A DNA stretch of 64,000 bases. Origin: Oscarella lobularis (taxonomy: Eukaryota; Porifera; Homoscleromorpha; Homosclerophorida; Oscarellidae). Location: assembly GCF_947507565.1 (NCBI RefSeq), contig NC_089192.1, forward strand, positions 2,042,690-2,106,689. Direction: 5' to 3'. Under the pieces are notes generated by a model, which made no database searches, was not told where the DNA came from, and saw only the letters and a list, made by a program, of their open reading frames with translations. The translations under genes were made by a program, and so were the position numbers. Position 1 is the stretch's first letter; every line of letters starts with the position of its first letter. Positions 13,301 to 25,091 of the stretch are shown here, in pieces.

Positions 13301-16300
13301 GAGCGCATTCCGAATATCCGAAAGAACCTGAATGTCGTGCAAAGGCGTCTGATCTTTTGAAAATTCACTGAGGCGGAAGACTTTTCCATCTTCGGGGGAG
13401 AGAAGTCCACTTTGGAATAGCAGTTTCACGGCGGTGTCGTCGTCTGACGGATCGATTATCATAATGAATCGAGGAGAAAGGGGGTGGCCAGTGGGAACTT
13501 TGGTCACAGGGGAGCCACTGTCTGGATTCAAGGCGCTCTGAAGGATTGTTAAGACATCTCTGTAGTCTTCCTTTGCTGGAACTTCATACGAACGCCTCAG
13601 ACGCCTTTGGACGTTTTCGAAGAAAATAGCAACTACTTCCTTGAAGTCTTCGGTTCCACTGCCGCGCATGTTTTCTTCGAGAGCCCGAAGGAGCAGAAGG
13701 GGATGGATGCTGAGATTCTTTACTCGTTCGCCCTCGTCGTGGAGACACGAGTGGCGATGAATTAACCGAAGCGTGTAGATGAAATCTCGATAGTGAAAGA
13801 AGTTTTTGAATTTATCGTCTTTGATTATTTCCGTGTAACTGTCGCATAGTCCCAAGACGAAATCCTTCAACTCGGAGTCACTTCCGCTTTGCTTGAAGTC
13901 AGCACCGAGACAACCTTCGGCCAATACGAGCAAATCGTCTTCGGTGGCCAGAGAGCGAAACACCGTTGCCATTCGGTTAGCATTAGCGGAATCAAAGGGC
14001 TGATTCGATATAGCAACGAACGAAACTTGAGGATCGTCGAGGAGCGGATGAAGCACTTTAAGGACCATGAGCTTCTCGTTCTTGAGCGACAAGCCCGCCT
14101 CGTCAAGGAGAACGACGCATCGAGTCTGCTCTCCTCTATCGGCGTAGAATTTCTGACGTTCACTTGCCTTTGCAAAGGTGCTTTCGATTTCGCTTGGGGT
14201 CGAGTATTCGGAGCACTGATAAAAGAAGGGATCGACTGCGTAAAAACGCTTGCAAAATTCCTTCGGAGAATGATTTGGGCCGTGCAAGTTATCTCGTACG
14301 ATGTTGAAACTCAGAGTTTTTGACGATCCCGGAGCTCCAATGATAGCGAGCGGCACTTTCGTTTGTACGCAAGCGACAGTGGCAAAGACGTTTTCTTTGA
14401 GAGCTCTGTTCAGAGCAACACCCGGCGGAAAAACAAAATGTTCCCTTGTGACGAAATTATCGATGACTTTAGTAACGTCTTCTTTGAACGATTTATAAAG
14501 CCGAATGTTGCCGAATTTTTCAAACTGTTCTCTACTTTGGCCACCGCTAGGACTCTTTTCGGGCAATCTCAAATAATAGACAAGAGCGATTGACAAGAAG
14601 AAGCATTTCTTGAGGAGGGACTGAGGACTGTAGGAAAGCTTCTCCTCATCTGTTAGAGCATAGTTGCACATAAAGGGACAGAGCTCAAAAACTCTCTTGA
14701 CGTCTCTTTGACTAACTTTGCTTTCGTCCTCTCTCCTGAAGAAATCGTGAGCGGAAAGAAGCAGCTTAGAAAAGAGTTCTCTAGAAGAAGCGTCCAACAA
14801 TATAGGCTTGCCTTCGAGATCGTTTCCGAAAGTATCCTCTTGAATGACAATTTTACGTTCAATGTAGCCTTTCAGTGCTCTATCATCCATCCCCGGAAAC
14901 TTCCACTTGAGGGTCTCCATGGAAGACGGAAGTTTGTGAACGTGATAAACTCTTCTTCCAAGATCTTCAGGATTTCCCAGGTCCACGTCGGTCCTCTCAT
15001 TTTCGTCTTCCTCCACCTTAGGATTGATGGCCGACACAAAGAACAAGTTCTCTGGCAGTTCGTGTCCATCGATAGTTCCGTCAATCAGAATTTCCTTGAA
15101 AAGTCCGAGGCAAGATGCCGTGTTGACTTCGTCAAAAAAGATAATAAATTCAATTTGAGGAAGTTGCTCTGCTTTAGCGACGATAGGCTTCAGAAAGTTC
15201 ATGACGTCGTTTACAGTGAGTCCAGGATGAATTAGGAGTTTGTGAAAAAGTGGATAGAGTTCCCACTGAAGCACCGCCTGAACTAAGTTCGCAGTCTCGC
15301 AGTGGGCTTCTTTGTCAAGCCACATTTTCAATTTCCCGTGTGGTTCCAGCAGAAGTCTTAGATCTTGAAACCAGGCGTTGATCTGATCAATAAGACTTCT
15401 TTGAATCTCTTCGCCTTTCGGCCCTTTTGAAATTTCCCGCCAGACTTCAATGAGGCCACTATCGTCAAAATCCTCGTTGTCAAGACGCTTGGCGAGAGTG
15501 GGCTCTTCAAGTTTGGCTAAGTCGGCCTTGTCGATCAACGGTAACACAGCTTTGCTAGTCCAGTGACAGAGACGAGAAAGAAGACGCGGATTGTCCTTGT
15601 TGTCCTTTTTTCTCAACATTCCCTCGTTGAGTAGCATAGCGTACATCTCGAGGAGAAACGTTTTTCCAACGCCCGTTTCGCCTTCTATTACAACAGAAGC
15701 CCTCGCTTCTTTTCTCTGATGAAGAAGTATGATCTTGTAGGCGAACTCTTCTGTGAGAACAAAGCGCTTCTTGCGGACGAGAGCGTCGACAGTTTCCGGA
15801 CGCAGATGTAGAACCCAACCTATGTATTCGTGTAATCGCTGATACGGAGGAAGACCTTTTATGCCCTCTGCTTCTTCCTTCTTAAGGCGTTTCTTATCTT
15901 CTTCTTCTTTCTTTTTTAAACCCTTTTCGCCGCCTTCAGTCACTCTTCTCAGTTCGGGTCGCAAGGTTTCGTATGCTCCTTTGTAAAACACGCAGTAAGA
16001 AGGCTCCACACCGGGTCCTTGTTCTGTGAGAAGGAAGGGCTGCTTGAATTCAGACCAAGAGCAGTTTAGGTCATTTTTGCACAAATGATTCACTTCGTCC
16101 GAAAACTGTCTAAATAGAGTTGATCCGAGTTGCGGTACGTCTCGATTCCATTTGAAAGAAAACGATTTGAAACCTTCGAATCGCATTTTAAGAAGTTGAA
16201 GCGAGAAACGAACTATTTTCTTTTGCTCCGGGACGACGTCAACCAACCATAGTTTGAGTAAATGCTCAATAATCATCGTTCTCGCCTCGTCTCCGTCCTG

Positions 16301-19300
16301 AATTTCGTCGACCTTGATTTCGTCTACGCCCTTCTTCATGTCAATTTGACCTGTGTGGTTCGCCTTGACCCACTTGGCTATTTCCAGTTCCATTCCATCA
16401 ATTGTCCAAGGATTGTTCTCGTCTGTGACCTCTGTTATCTCCGACGAAATCAGACTAAGCAAAGGAACGCGTGTTTCGATTGAACGGCCTGTTGTCTCAG
16501 CACTATACTCCTCGTCAAAACAGGGTAGTTCAACAATAAATTTCCACGAACAATTCCTCTTCAAACAGAACAGAGAACTTTGCGTTTCGCTGTAAAGCCC
16601 GCCGCACAGCACAAGATCGAAAAACAGCCGGTTGACTTCGTAGTTCTTACAGTAGGAGGAAACGTTGAAGACTATAACTGCCTTGTCTGGAAGAGAATTA
16701 AATCTCTGAACAAGAGAAGGAACATCAATCTCTTCGTTGACTGCAACTGTTATGCTAGCGGTGTCTTTTCCAGAACTGAGGACAAAGTTTCTCTGGATGA
16801 AGTGGCTCTTCCCTATGCCCTGGGCGCCAAAAACGCATTCGACCCTTGGCCTATTGGAGTCAGACGCCATCTGAGAGAGACGGTCTTTTAACTCGGCGAC
16901 GAGCTCAGGTGTCACTTCGAACTCGGAAACTTCCATTAGCTGAGAGTGCGCCGTGCTTCCGGAGTCCGTGAAAATGTAGTGCACGCTTCCGTGCGAAGTC
17001 CACTCAGACACTTCCTCCTGCTTCTTGTAGAGAGCTTGGCGCACGCGAAACTGGAGCAAGTCGACTCCGACGAAAACAAAATCCAAGTCAGCAAAGAGGC
17101 GAACTTTTTCGAAGAAATCGTTTAGCTGTTCGACTGACGTCGAGCGAGAGCACCAGAGTATTTGAAAGTAAGTCGGTAAATGACCTCCATCCGAAAATAT
17201 TTTACAAAGAAGATAAAACACATTCACCTCCGACGGCGAAGTCGGAGACAGAGAGTAGGCACTCTGGCTGCCTTTGGAGTCAACCTCGGGTGGAAGCCGG
17301 ATCAGAGCCTTGGCTACGTCCTTCAACTTGTCCGCAATTCTAGCATATTCATCGCAATCAGCTTCCACAGCTTTCATCTCAGTCACAATTACTTTCTCGT
17401 CGCACTCGAAGTCTTGCTTTAGAAAAAGCGACGCAGCTTCGAAGTAGCGAGTAAGGCACGATGCAGCGAGCCGATGGTCTTCCTCCGGATCATTGCGTTC
17501 GATGGAGCCCAAGAACTTCTTCAAAAGACGACCGCGAATTTCCGTTTTCGACATCAGGACGATCATCGTCATCAAGTCAAATTTGGAAAAGAGAGCAAAA
17601 ATTCGAAAATCTTCTCTCAGCGAAGAGGCTAACTCGTTCCACTCAACCAGAACGAGGCCCAACTCTCTTTCGCTGTCGTACATGTCTGACTCGTTGAAGC
17701 GGAAGTCCAGCACGCGATCCTGGCACATAGGATATCCGGACGCCTCCAGCTCGAAGAACCGTTGCACGAGAGTATTGGCCGCCCTTAGCTTTTTCCGAAA
17801 AATTAAAGAACCTTCGTTGCCGGATTTTTTGGAGGCGAAGACGAGACGCCGATTAAGCTCCTCAATTTGCGCTTCGCTGATTTCCACGTCGTCTTGGGCC
17901 TCTTTCAGCTTCCTAAATAGTTTTTGCTTCTTCTCGATGAGAAGCTTGAATGTCGACTTTTCGCCACTTAGGCGCCTCAGATGAACGACGACCTTGCCGT
18001 TCATGTTCAGCTTCTCGACAAGATGATGAAAGTTGTCCATATTTGCCGCAGTGGCATTTTGAAAAAGAATCGTAATTTGTGACATATTGGAATTCGCCGT
18101 TTGTAGAAATTTGACTGAGTCTTCCGTGGCCTGATGAAGCGTCCGCACTTCTGCTAGAGTTGCCGACAGACTTCGCTTCTCTTTCAGCCACGGCGTGAGA
18201 GAGGAGTGAGACGCAATAACAGCATTCATCAGCGAGCTGTGAAACTTGTCTCCTTGTAAGCGCGTCGTTATGAGATCACGCAGTTCGCGAAATCGCTTCG
18301 AACCGCGCTCGGAACAGAACTCGTTCGCCGGATCGCGAAAGAACTGGATCAAATTCTTGCACTCGCTTGCGACACGCACGAGCCGGAAGCTGTTAGCACT
18401 TATTCCTCTGAAAAGAACCTTCATTTCGGCAAAACGCTCACGAATGCTGTCCAGTGCCATTTTGTCAATGCTCTTAAGATCTTTCGCTGCTTCTTGGACA
18501 AGGAGGAAATCGTTGTCATTTTTTTCGACGCTCCCAAGATACTCAACGGCTTCAACGAAAGACGGTAACCAAGTGAACAAATGCACGTTCTCCAGAGCAG
18601 TCTCAATGCCAGCTAGCACGTCTGGTGCTGATGCATCGCCGTAAGGTGGAAAGGTCTGCAGAATTCGAATTTCGTTCTCAACAGTAAATTGCACACCTCT
18701 TTCTTCGAGTTTTGATAGAAGATTCTTCAACGTTCCCACTTTGACTTTCAACTTTAGAAGATTTGAGAATGTTCTATGTATCTGAAACGCCAAGTCTTTA
18801 ACAACATCGACCCACATTCTGTTAGATTGCTGAGACGAGCTAAGCATGTCTAAATGCCCGTTAAAAAGACCGCTGCGGTTATGTATAAAATGAGCGAGAA
18901 AGTCCTTCACGTTAGAAGGCGTTGTGCAATCTGGAAGTTCAATATCCTCGAGTTGCTGAACAAGATCTTGGGCTTTGTCTCCTATGTCTTTAAGAGCTTT
19001 ATACTTGACAGTCTCGTGTTCAATTCCTACAGCCACATCGATATCTTGAGTCACTTTAGTTAATTCACTATCACCCGTCAGTTCTTTGAGGCGATGAAGT
19101 AACGGACGCAGTGCATTCAGAGTCGCCTTAGCCGCCTGAAAATCCGGAATGTCCGCCTCATTTATCTCGGGCAAGCTGAGAGCATTGAGGAGACCGTTTG
19201 TGACAGAATTCTTCTCTAGAAACTCGCTGTACTCTTTTTCCGTAAAGCAGCCGGATAATATTGATTCGCGGTGCTTCCTGACCAGTTCGCCAACTCTGTT

Positions 19301-21544
19301 GTAGCCGTAAAGTAGTTTTTCTTCGGTCTCTCCCAATTGTTCCTTGACTTGGTGCAGTTCTTTTACAATGACCGCGGTGCCACTATTGACTATAGTTTTG
19401 TCACCGTACTTAGTCAAGTGCTGCTCTAGGCAGGCAGAGAAGAAAACCAGCTTGGCAAGAAAAAGATTGGGTTTAGCAGCGGTGAAAGAATGCACGAAGT
19501 CTGTTAGATTCAAATTGTTCTGAACGATTTTCTTCGACAAAAAACGGCAAAACATTTTCCACACTTCATAGATGAGAAAGGGGCTGCCAACGTTGTTGCA
19601 AACCGAAATTACTTTCAGTATTTCTCTTGTTTCCTGCAAATACTTCTGTGGCTGAGAAAAGGAGGGAAATTCATAAGGAAGAGGCAAATTGTTAGCAGGA
19701 AACGAATGAAGGTTAGACCGAAGTAGAAATCGAAAAAGAGCTACTATTGGTGAAATTTTAACCATGGATTCGGTAAGAAACTCAAACAAAATGGCCAAAT
19801 ATCCGCCTTCAGCAAAATCTTTGAAGTACTTCTCTTCACGAAATCCCCTGACAACATCTGCAAGATCATTCGCAGCATTGGCGAATGACATTCCTTGGAA
19901 TTTTAGCGAATGATGTGAAAGAGCGCTCACAAGCACAGTAAAGGCCAATTTATCAGCGCACGGAAAGCTTTGACCCAGAGCTAATTTTGAAAGATCAGTT
20001 AGACTAATTTCAATTCTTGTTCCAGTCATCTTCTCTGCCAAATGACCGACCAATAGTTCAAAAAAATTGAAAACAGGCGCTTCCTCCATTGCTGGGAATT
20101 CTGAAAAAATTCTTTTTATTGAGGCGAGAGAGTTTATCACGTCAGATGCGATTCTAAACGCCTGAGAAAACCTTTTTCGAAAGACTTCCGATACAAACGT
20201 CGCTCGGAGTCTCTCCTCGCTTCCTGGTTGGAGCATGTCTTTGTGAATTGTTTCGAATACATAGCATCGAACAAAATCTGAAGAATTTTGAACACAGCTC
20301 TTCAACTTTTCAAAGACTTCCTTCGCAGAAACCGCGCTGACAACAGAGAACTTAGGAAAATAATCGACAACAGCTTTAACCCAGTTGGACTCGGAAAAAA
20401 CGTCTTTAGTAATCGTGACAAAACTGTGGCTCCTGAGCTTTGCGATAGTCCTGTTAGCAGTGACGAATTCCAGCAGTGATTCCAGCACTTCAGTACCGAA
20501 ACCTTTCCAAGCCTTGAACCCAAGCACGTCGTTGCCTTCTATTTCAGTAAAACATCTATTCCGTGAATATTCAACAGAAGACAGAGCAGCAAATGTTTTG
20601 AAGTATTGATGAATTGCAGACTTGTCCTTGATTTCTCGTAACGCTTGACATTCGATGAGAAGGAACTTCGAAGCAATTTCTAGTGGCCAGCTTTGTGGAA
20701 GACTTTTCATACGCTCCAAATCCTTAGTAGAAAGAGAGGTAACAGCATTTCGTATTATTGCAATGTTGACCGCTTTAGTGGCTGCCTTTCGCGCTTTCAA
20801 ATGATACTCGTAATTTCGAAAACGGCAAAATACGACTAATTCTTGTATGAACCTGTGGGGGAAATTTTCTTTTTCTTGAAAGTAGCTGCTCACAGCAGCA
20901 GAAGCTTGAACAACGTCCTCTTCAAAGTTCTTATTCGTTTTTCCATTTTGCTCGTCTTTCGCATTACTGGCGTCAAAAGCGTCGAGCTTTTTTATGATTC
21001 CAATTACAGCGTCGTCATGTGACTTTTCTCCCTTTTTGAATTCTAAGGCAACTTTAATTTCTTTAGCTAAAGCACTTTCGTAACCACTGCCAAAGAAAAA
21101 GCGGCGGACACCTAAAAAATAAATTGAAAGCATTCAGTCAGAGACACCTCAAAAAGAAAAACGCTAAAAATAATTACAAAAGAACTGCGAGTACTTTATG
21201 AGAAACTCATAAGCTGAGCAGGTTACATATTTAATAAAAAACGAATAAGCAACTACGACCTTTTCGCCTTATCGTAGCTCAGTGAAACTTATATGAGTTT
21301 GAACACAATACACGCAGACAAAAATGACGCAAAACGTCCAGGAAACTAAAAAGCAGACGATTCGAAGGCGCGAATAAATTATAAATGACTGCACGGCACA
21401 AGTATGGAGGAACAAAGATGCGATTACAAAAGTAAACAGCAGACATGTCAAGTGCAAGTCAGAAAAACGCGGTGATTTACACTGGTGTGCGTGGTGTACA
21501 GTAGAACGCTACAAAACTACTTACTTACCCTTTAAAAAAGACAT
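4367..21544 (-). CDS. RNF213 (mysterin)-like giant AAA+ protein, RING-less, 5586 aa
   Basis: Dynein-like AAA+ ATPase of the RNF213 family, expected in the cytosol. Exon 1 (21529-21544) encodes MSFLK plus one base and ends at a strong GTAAGT donor. Exon 2 (4367-21111) begins after TTTTTTAG and is open for 16.7 kb. Three P-loops are visible: GAQGIGKS (about residue 1435, matching the AAA2 nucleotide site), GETGVGKT with Walker B IIFFDEVNT (about 1817 and 1993, AAA3), and GAPGSSKT with Walker B VVLLDEAG (about 2263 and 2337, AAA4). Flanking text (QCSEYSTPSEIESTF, LHPLLDD, ISNQPFDSANANR) is typical of RNF213. A Glu/Asp-rich linker spans about 4620-4760. No RING or RZ-type Cys/His cluster was found. 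The last ~700 residues hold several segments that could be beta-grasp (ubiquitin-like) folds. The family assignment is firm; loss of ligase activity is inferred. Confidence 0.93.
21112..21528 (-). other. Phase-1 intron of the RNF213-like gene
   Basis: The donor GGGTAAGTAAG and acceptor ATTTTTTAG join AAG-G to GT-GTC, giving MSFLKGVRRFFFGSG. It is the only intron found in this gene model and, at 417 bp, is longer than most introns in the window. Confidence 0.8.
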
Positions 21545-22394
21545 AGCAAGTGGTTCAGCGCGAAAGCTAGAAATAAAGAAAACAATATGTGAAGCTGTCA
21601 GGGAATCATAAAATACGCAGAAGGGTGAAACTAAAGCTCAGTGCAGATTTAAGAATTCTACAAAACAACTACTGGCGCTTAGGATTATGCGAAGTAGATA
21701 TCATATTTGACGCTTATAGGAAGTGCACCAATAGAAAAAACGTTTCCCATGGCGAACGTAGCCTCGGTTCCGGAGAGCTAAGAGTCATTGGCCTAGTGGG
21801 ACAAACCTCTTTCCCTCGTGACCAAGTTGCAGTTCTCTGACTGGATATCCAGTTAAGATAGACACAGTAATTAATTAAAGACATCTGACAGATCTTCCAG
21901 AAATGCGACTCTGCTTAATTAAATAGAAACTCCTGTTTCAAAAGGATGAGGCCTGTAATACCAGTTTAGGACGACCGCGATGCCGCGAGCAGAAACACGC
22001 GTTTACGATTAACCAGACTTGAACGTCACTGACGCCTAACTGGAGTAAAAGTCGCTTTCTTTTTCTGCCACAGCGATGTCGGTTGTTCTACACTGGTATT
22101 AGCTACGTCGCACTTCGGCAACACGCCAAAAATGTTTGTCCTACTGTACGTCTTTATAGTGTGTCTAAGGAAGACAACGCGAAGTTAAAACAGCCCCACC
22201 AGGCCAAGCGCACAAGAGAGGGAGGGAGAAGGGATGGCCGGCCGGCCACGCCATGTGCGCGAAGCTTAATTTCACGTCTCTAACTAATTTTCCGAGATTC
22301 GCAAGCCTACAAGTTTAGAGGGTGCTCCCGGGTTATATCGAAAGCGCCGTTTAAACGTGTCTCAGACGCGGGCTGAGAACAAAAAGTCAAAATC

Positions 22395-22417
22395 GAAAGT
22401 GAAAATCGAAAGTGAAA
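22395..22417 (+). promoter_or_regulatory. Tandem GAAANNGAAA motifs (IRF/ISRE-like)
   Basis: Two copies of GAAAGTGAAA lie 13 bp apart (22395-22404 and 22408-22417), about 850 bp upstream of the RNF213-like start codon. GAAANNGAAA is the core recognised by interferon-regulatory factors in animals. A weaker variant, GAAAGCGGAAAC, lies near 22697. The sequence match is direct; regulatory function is inference. Confidence 0.4.
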
Positions 22418-22436
22418 GTCCCTAGGACATTCAAAC

Positions 22437-22756
22437 CGAAACGGGTGTAGTATGATTTTGCGGCAGGCCGCGCGTGATTAGAAAAGAACCAATTTTGGTC
22501 GGCCACTGGCGCAAGGGAGGGTCATGGGGTAAGGGAGGGAGGGAGGGAGGAACGAAAGAGAAGAGAGGGGGACTGAAATCGAGTTTGAGACAAAGTCCCT
22601 CGCGCGTACGTGCGAATCGCGCGTACGTGCGAATCGCGCGCAAAGAACTGTCTTCTAAAACGGCTCACCGCGGGCTGCGAAAAGGAAAACAAAATCGAAA
22701 GCGGAAACCAAAAACGGGTGTAGTGCATGGGACCTATGTATACTACACCCGTTGTG
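22437..22756. repeat. Short direct and inverted repeats upstream of the RNF213-like gene
   Basis: ACGGGTGTAGT occurs at about 22440 and 22713 and inverted (ACTACACCCGT) near 22742; the last two form a stem with a loop of about 17 nt. At about 22601-22640 a 17-bp unit containing GCGTACGTGCGAATCGC is repeated in tandem. No gene is supported between 21545 and 23040. Confidence 0.6.
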
Positions 22757-23044
22757 TTTTTAAAAGTCCTTGTACGGACCAGAATTTTGCGCGCGTTTAG
22801 ATTAAACTAGTGGAAAGAAGAGACATTTTTTCCGCTTTCGATCGGGCAGCATGGCAATGCAAGAATCTTTTCGCGAATGTACCTTTAGTTTCAAAGTCTA
22901 GGAAACTGCTCGGAGGTGCCACTGAAGAACTTTTAGCGCACTCTTCAGGAGAAAATCTTCAGTACAGTAGGCTAGCGAAAAGAATGAGAAGATGCAACGT
23001 AAAGCCACAAATGAGCCTAGGGACGATTATACCTTTACGTTCAG

Positions 23045-23625
23045 TCAAGTTTCGGCTATAAACTGCAAGTAATGAAGGCCAGAAAGAACGCGATGAGCGC
23101 TAGAAAGACGAGAGCACACAATGAGCGGATCGAAGAACAGTCGCACTGCTCTTGCACTGAGAGCCAATGAGAAGCCGACCCCAATAATTAGATAAATACT
23201 GCAGCCAATCAACTCAACGCCTGTATCACGCCACAAATTTAGCCTCGCCCCTAACCCCGTCAAATGGAAAGTAGTACCATCGTTTGAGCGAGCCTTACCA
23301 TACCTGGACAGCTGAAGCGGTAGGAAGGCCTGGAACTGAGATTTCGCTGTCTCGTGCATTCGAAAACGTCCCGGCCGTTATACGAGACACAGAACACACA
23401 GGTCCGCCAGGAGATTTCGTAGGGATCGACTACATAGGTTGGCTGTAAGCAAATGCATGCAGAAAATAGTGATAAGAAACGTGACCCCCTACCTCCATCC
23501 TCCGTCGAAATCATAAAAAATCCAGCTACCGGTTGGACGGCAGCCGCGAAAACCTTTTCGAGTTTCTGCCATGTAGCCACCGTTCGGACTCCGGTTTCGA
23601 TGCGATCGACCAGACGGCGTGTCTA
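23045..23625 (-). CDS. Tentative two-exon small membrane protein, possibly COX7A-like
   Basis: A spliced minus-strand reading is open across GGATGGAG|GTAGGG (donor near 23492) to GAGACAG|CGAAATC (acceptor near 23362). It yields ...TWQKLEKVFAAAVQPVAG and later DGTTFHLTGLGARLNLWRD, followed by the hydrophobic helix VELIGCSIYLIIGVGFSLA. The spacing DGxxxxLxGxxxxxLxR.T before a single helix recalls cytochrome c oxidase subunit 7A. No ATG in this frame was found in the first exon, so an upstream exon would be needed, and the C-terminal extension is longer than usual. Treat the family suggestion as weak. Confidence 0.3.
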
Positions 23626-23904
23626 GTCTCGAGACAACTCTCTAGCTTCGATGACGTTTCGCCATTATCCTAAAGTCTCTAAACTAAAGAATAGTAGTAA
23701 AACCAGCGAGACCGTGGCGAAGCACCTCAATTGAGCCATAAGACTCCCAAAAACGTCGCATTCGTGCGCGCGCTAAAAGTGACTCATCATATGTCTAAGG
23801 GGTGGATGTGTACCGGCGATCGCAAACAACTTCTTCAGTCACTTCACGTTTACTACCTCTATTACCATTGACTGTTGTTTTTTTTGAGAAAAAGATTCCA
23901 GCGA

Positions 23905-24525
23905 AAGAGCGCTAGAGTTTCTGTCATTTTTGCTTACGTACAGCCTCCTCCTCTTCATTCGTCCCAGCCGTAACTGAGCGAGCAGTTTCCATTCTTCACT
24001 AGAGAAATTGCTTCGGAAATTTCTGGTTGAGTATCATTTCTCCACGGCTTAAAAATGCCGTCGTGGCTGAGAACGAGGGCGCCGTCGTGATTTTTGTAAC
24101 CAGTGAGCATGTATTGGTTGCCAGCTTGAACAGAAGGGCAGTGACACGCCACCGCCTTTGATCCAAGATAAAAATGACCGTCGTTCACACTGGTGACGTT
24201 GGTGCTATTGGCGCTTTAGAGAACTTCTTTCACATCGCATTCCATCATCGTCGTATCATTTCCCATGCTCAGTACTTCTTTGATTTCCGCCACCGCTGCG
24301 AATGAAGACGTGCAAATGCGTTGATATACTAGAAAGTCGACGGGGCAGAAGAAGCCATCGCAGGAATTACAATGCTGTTCTAGCCTCGGACCCAGGCCTC
24401 CCCCACGAACTTCGTTAGCTGGGAGAGCTAACGAAGTTCGTGGGGGAGGCCTGGGTCCGAGGCTAATGCTGTTCTTCAGAACCGTCGACGCAATCTTGCG
24501 TCAAGTCGCACGCCTTTTACATTTA
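23905..24525 (-). pseudogene. Truncated copy of the NTR-type C terminus of the 45.5 kb gene
   Basis: On the minus strand this matches the LDLa-to-stop part and the start of the 3' untranslated region of the gene at 45544-48267; for example SKAVACHCPSVQAG versus SKAAACDCPSVQAG. It is broken by an in-frame TAA at 24216-24218 (CTC TAA AGC against CTC TAT AGC), by the foldback insertion at 24382-24464, and by loss of everything upstream. The match ends near an A8 run on the minus strand (about 23877-23884). The region copied has no introns in the parent, so DNA duplication and retrocopying cannot be told apart. Confidence 0.85.
24382..24464. mobile_element. Foldback MITE-like element, 83 bp, 11-bp target duplication
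   Basis: Two perfect 39-bp inverted arms (24382-24420 and 24426-24464) flank a 5-bp loop. Ends read AGCCTCGGACC...GGTCCGAGGCT. Identical 11-bp sequence AATGCTGTTCT flanks it at 24371-24381 and 24465-24475, inside the NTR pseudogene. Removing the element and one flank restores the alignment to the parent gene, so it is a true insertion. It has no coding capacity and would need a transposase in trans. Long arms plus 9-11 bp duplications are typical of Mutator-type foldback elements. Confidence 0.85.
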
Positions 24526-24529
24526 CAGC

Positions 24530-25091
24530 GGTTCCTTATTAAGAGTCAAACGTTTACTTGATTGACCAGTCCTGAACAAAAGACAATCCTCATTAATCTT
24601 CGTTGCCTCTTCTTTCAATCCTTTCCAGAATCACTAATCCGTGGAAGGACACGTTCATGTTAGGTGGTCCACACCTTACATTATCCAAAACGACAACGAC
24701 AGGCATCCTTCTGTCCGTACTCCTAAATTTGAAGGTGTACGACAGGGTCAATCTTCCAAAGTCTCTCCTACTTTTATCTTTACAGAAGACCCTATATCCG
24801 ATTGATGCACCTAACTCGGTTCAATTTGAGGCAAATGGCCGCCATTTTGGAGAAGGAGAGACGGCGGAATAAGGAAACACTGCGAAAACGCATACGTTTA
24901 CAGTCTCGGACACACAATTTGCGGTGTTGCAATTTTTGTATTGTCTACAAGTGAATCGGAATTCTACAAAACAAACTCGACATATACTTTGAAAGAAGAG
25001 AAACGACTAACAAAGACAGACAGACAGACAGACAGACTCGAAATAGGCTAATACTAAGCTCTAAAAACAAAATTTATCAATCTCGTGCACC
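24530..25091. other. Intergenic; GACA microsatellite
   Basis: No gene is supported. A short (GACA)n tract occupies about 25015-25036. This stretch is the 3' flank of the SRCR gene. Confidence 0.5.

Noticed and set aside
4628-20609. Many plus- and minus-strand open frames of 60-180 codons inside the RNF213-like exon
   Set aside because: They are shadows of the long coding exon in other frames; none has a domain or splice support.
21269-21457. Minus-strand frame with a signal-like hydrophobic start
   Set aside because: It lies inside the intron of the RNF213-like gene defined by phase-matched splice sites; no further support.
22431-22800. Overlapping open frames in the region upstream of the RNF213-like gene
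   Set aside because: They run through simple and tandem repeats (GGGAGGGAGG, GCGTACGTGCGAATCGC) and overlap on both strands.
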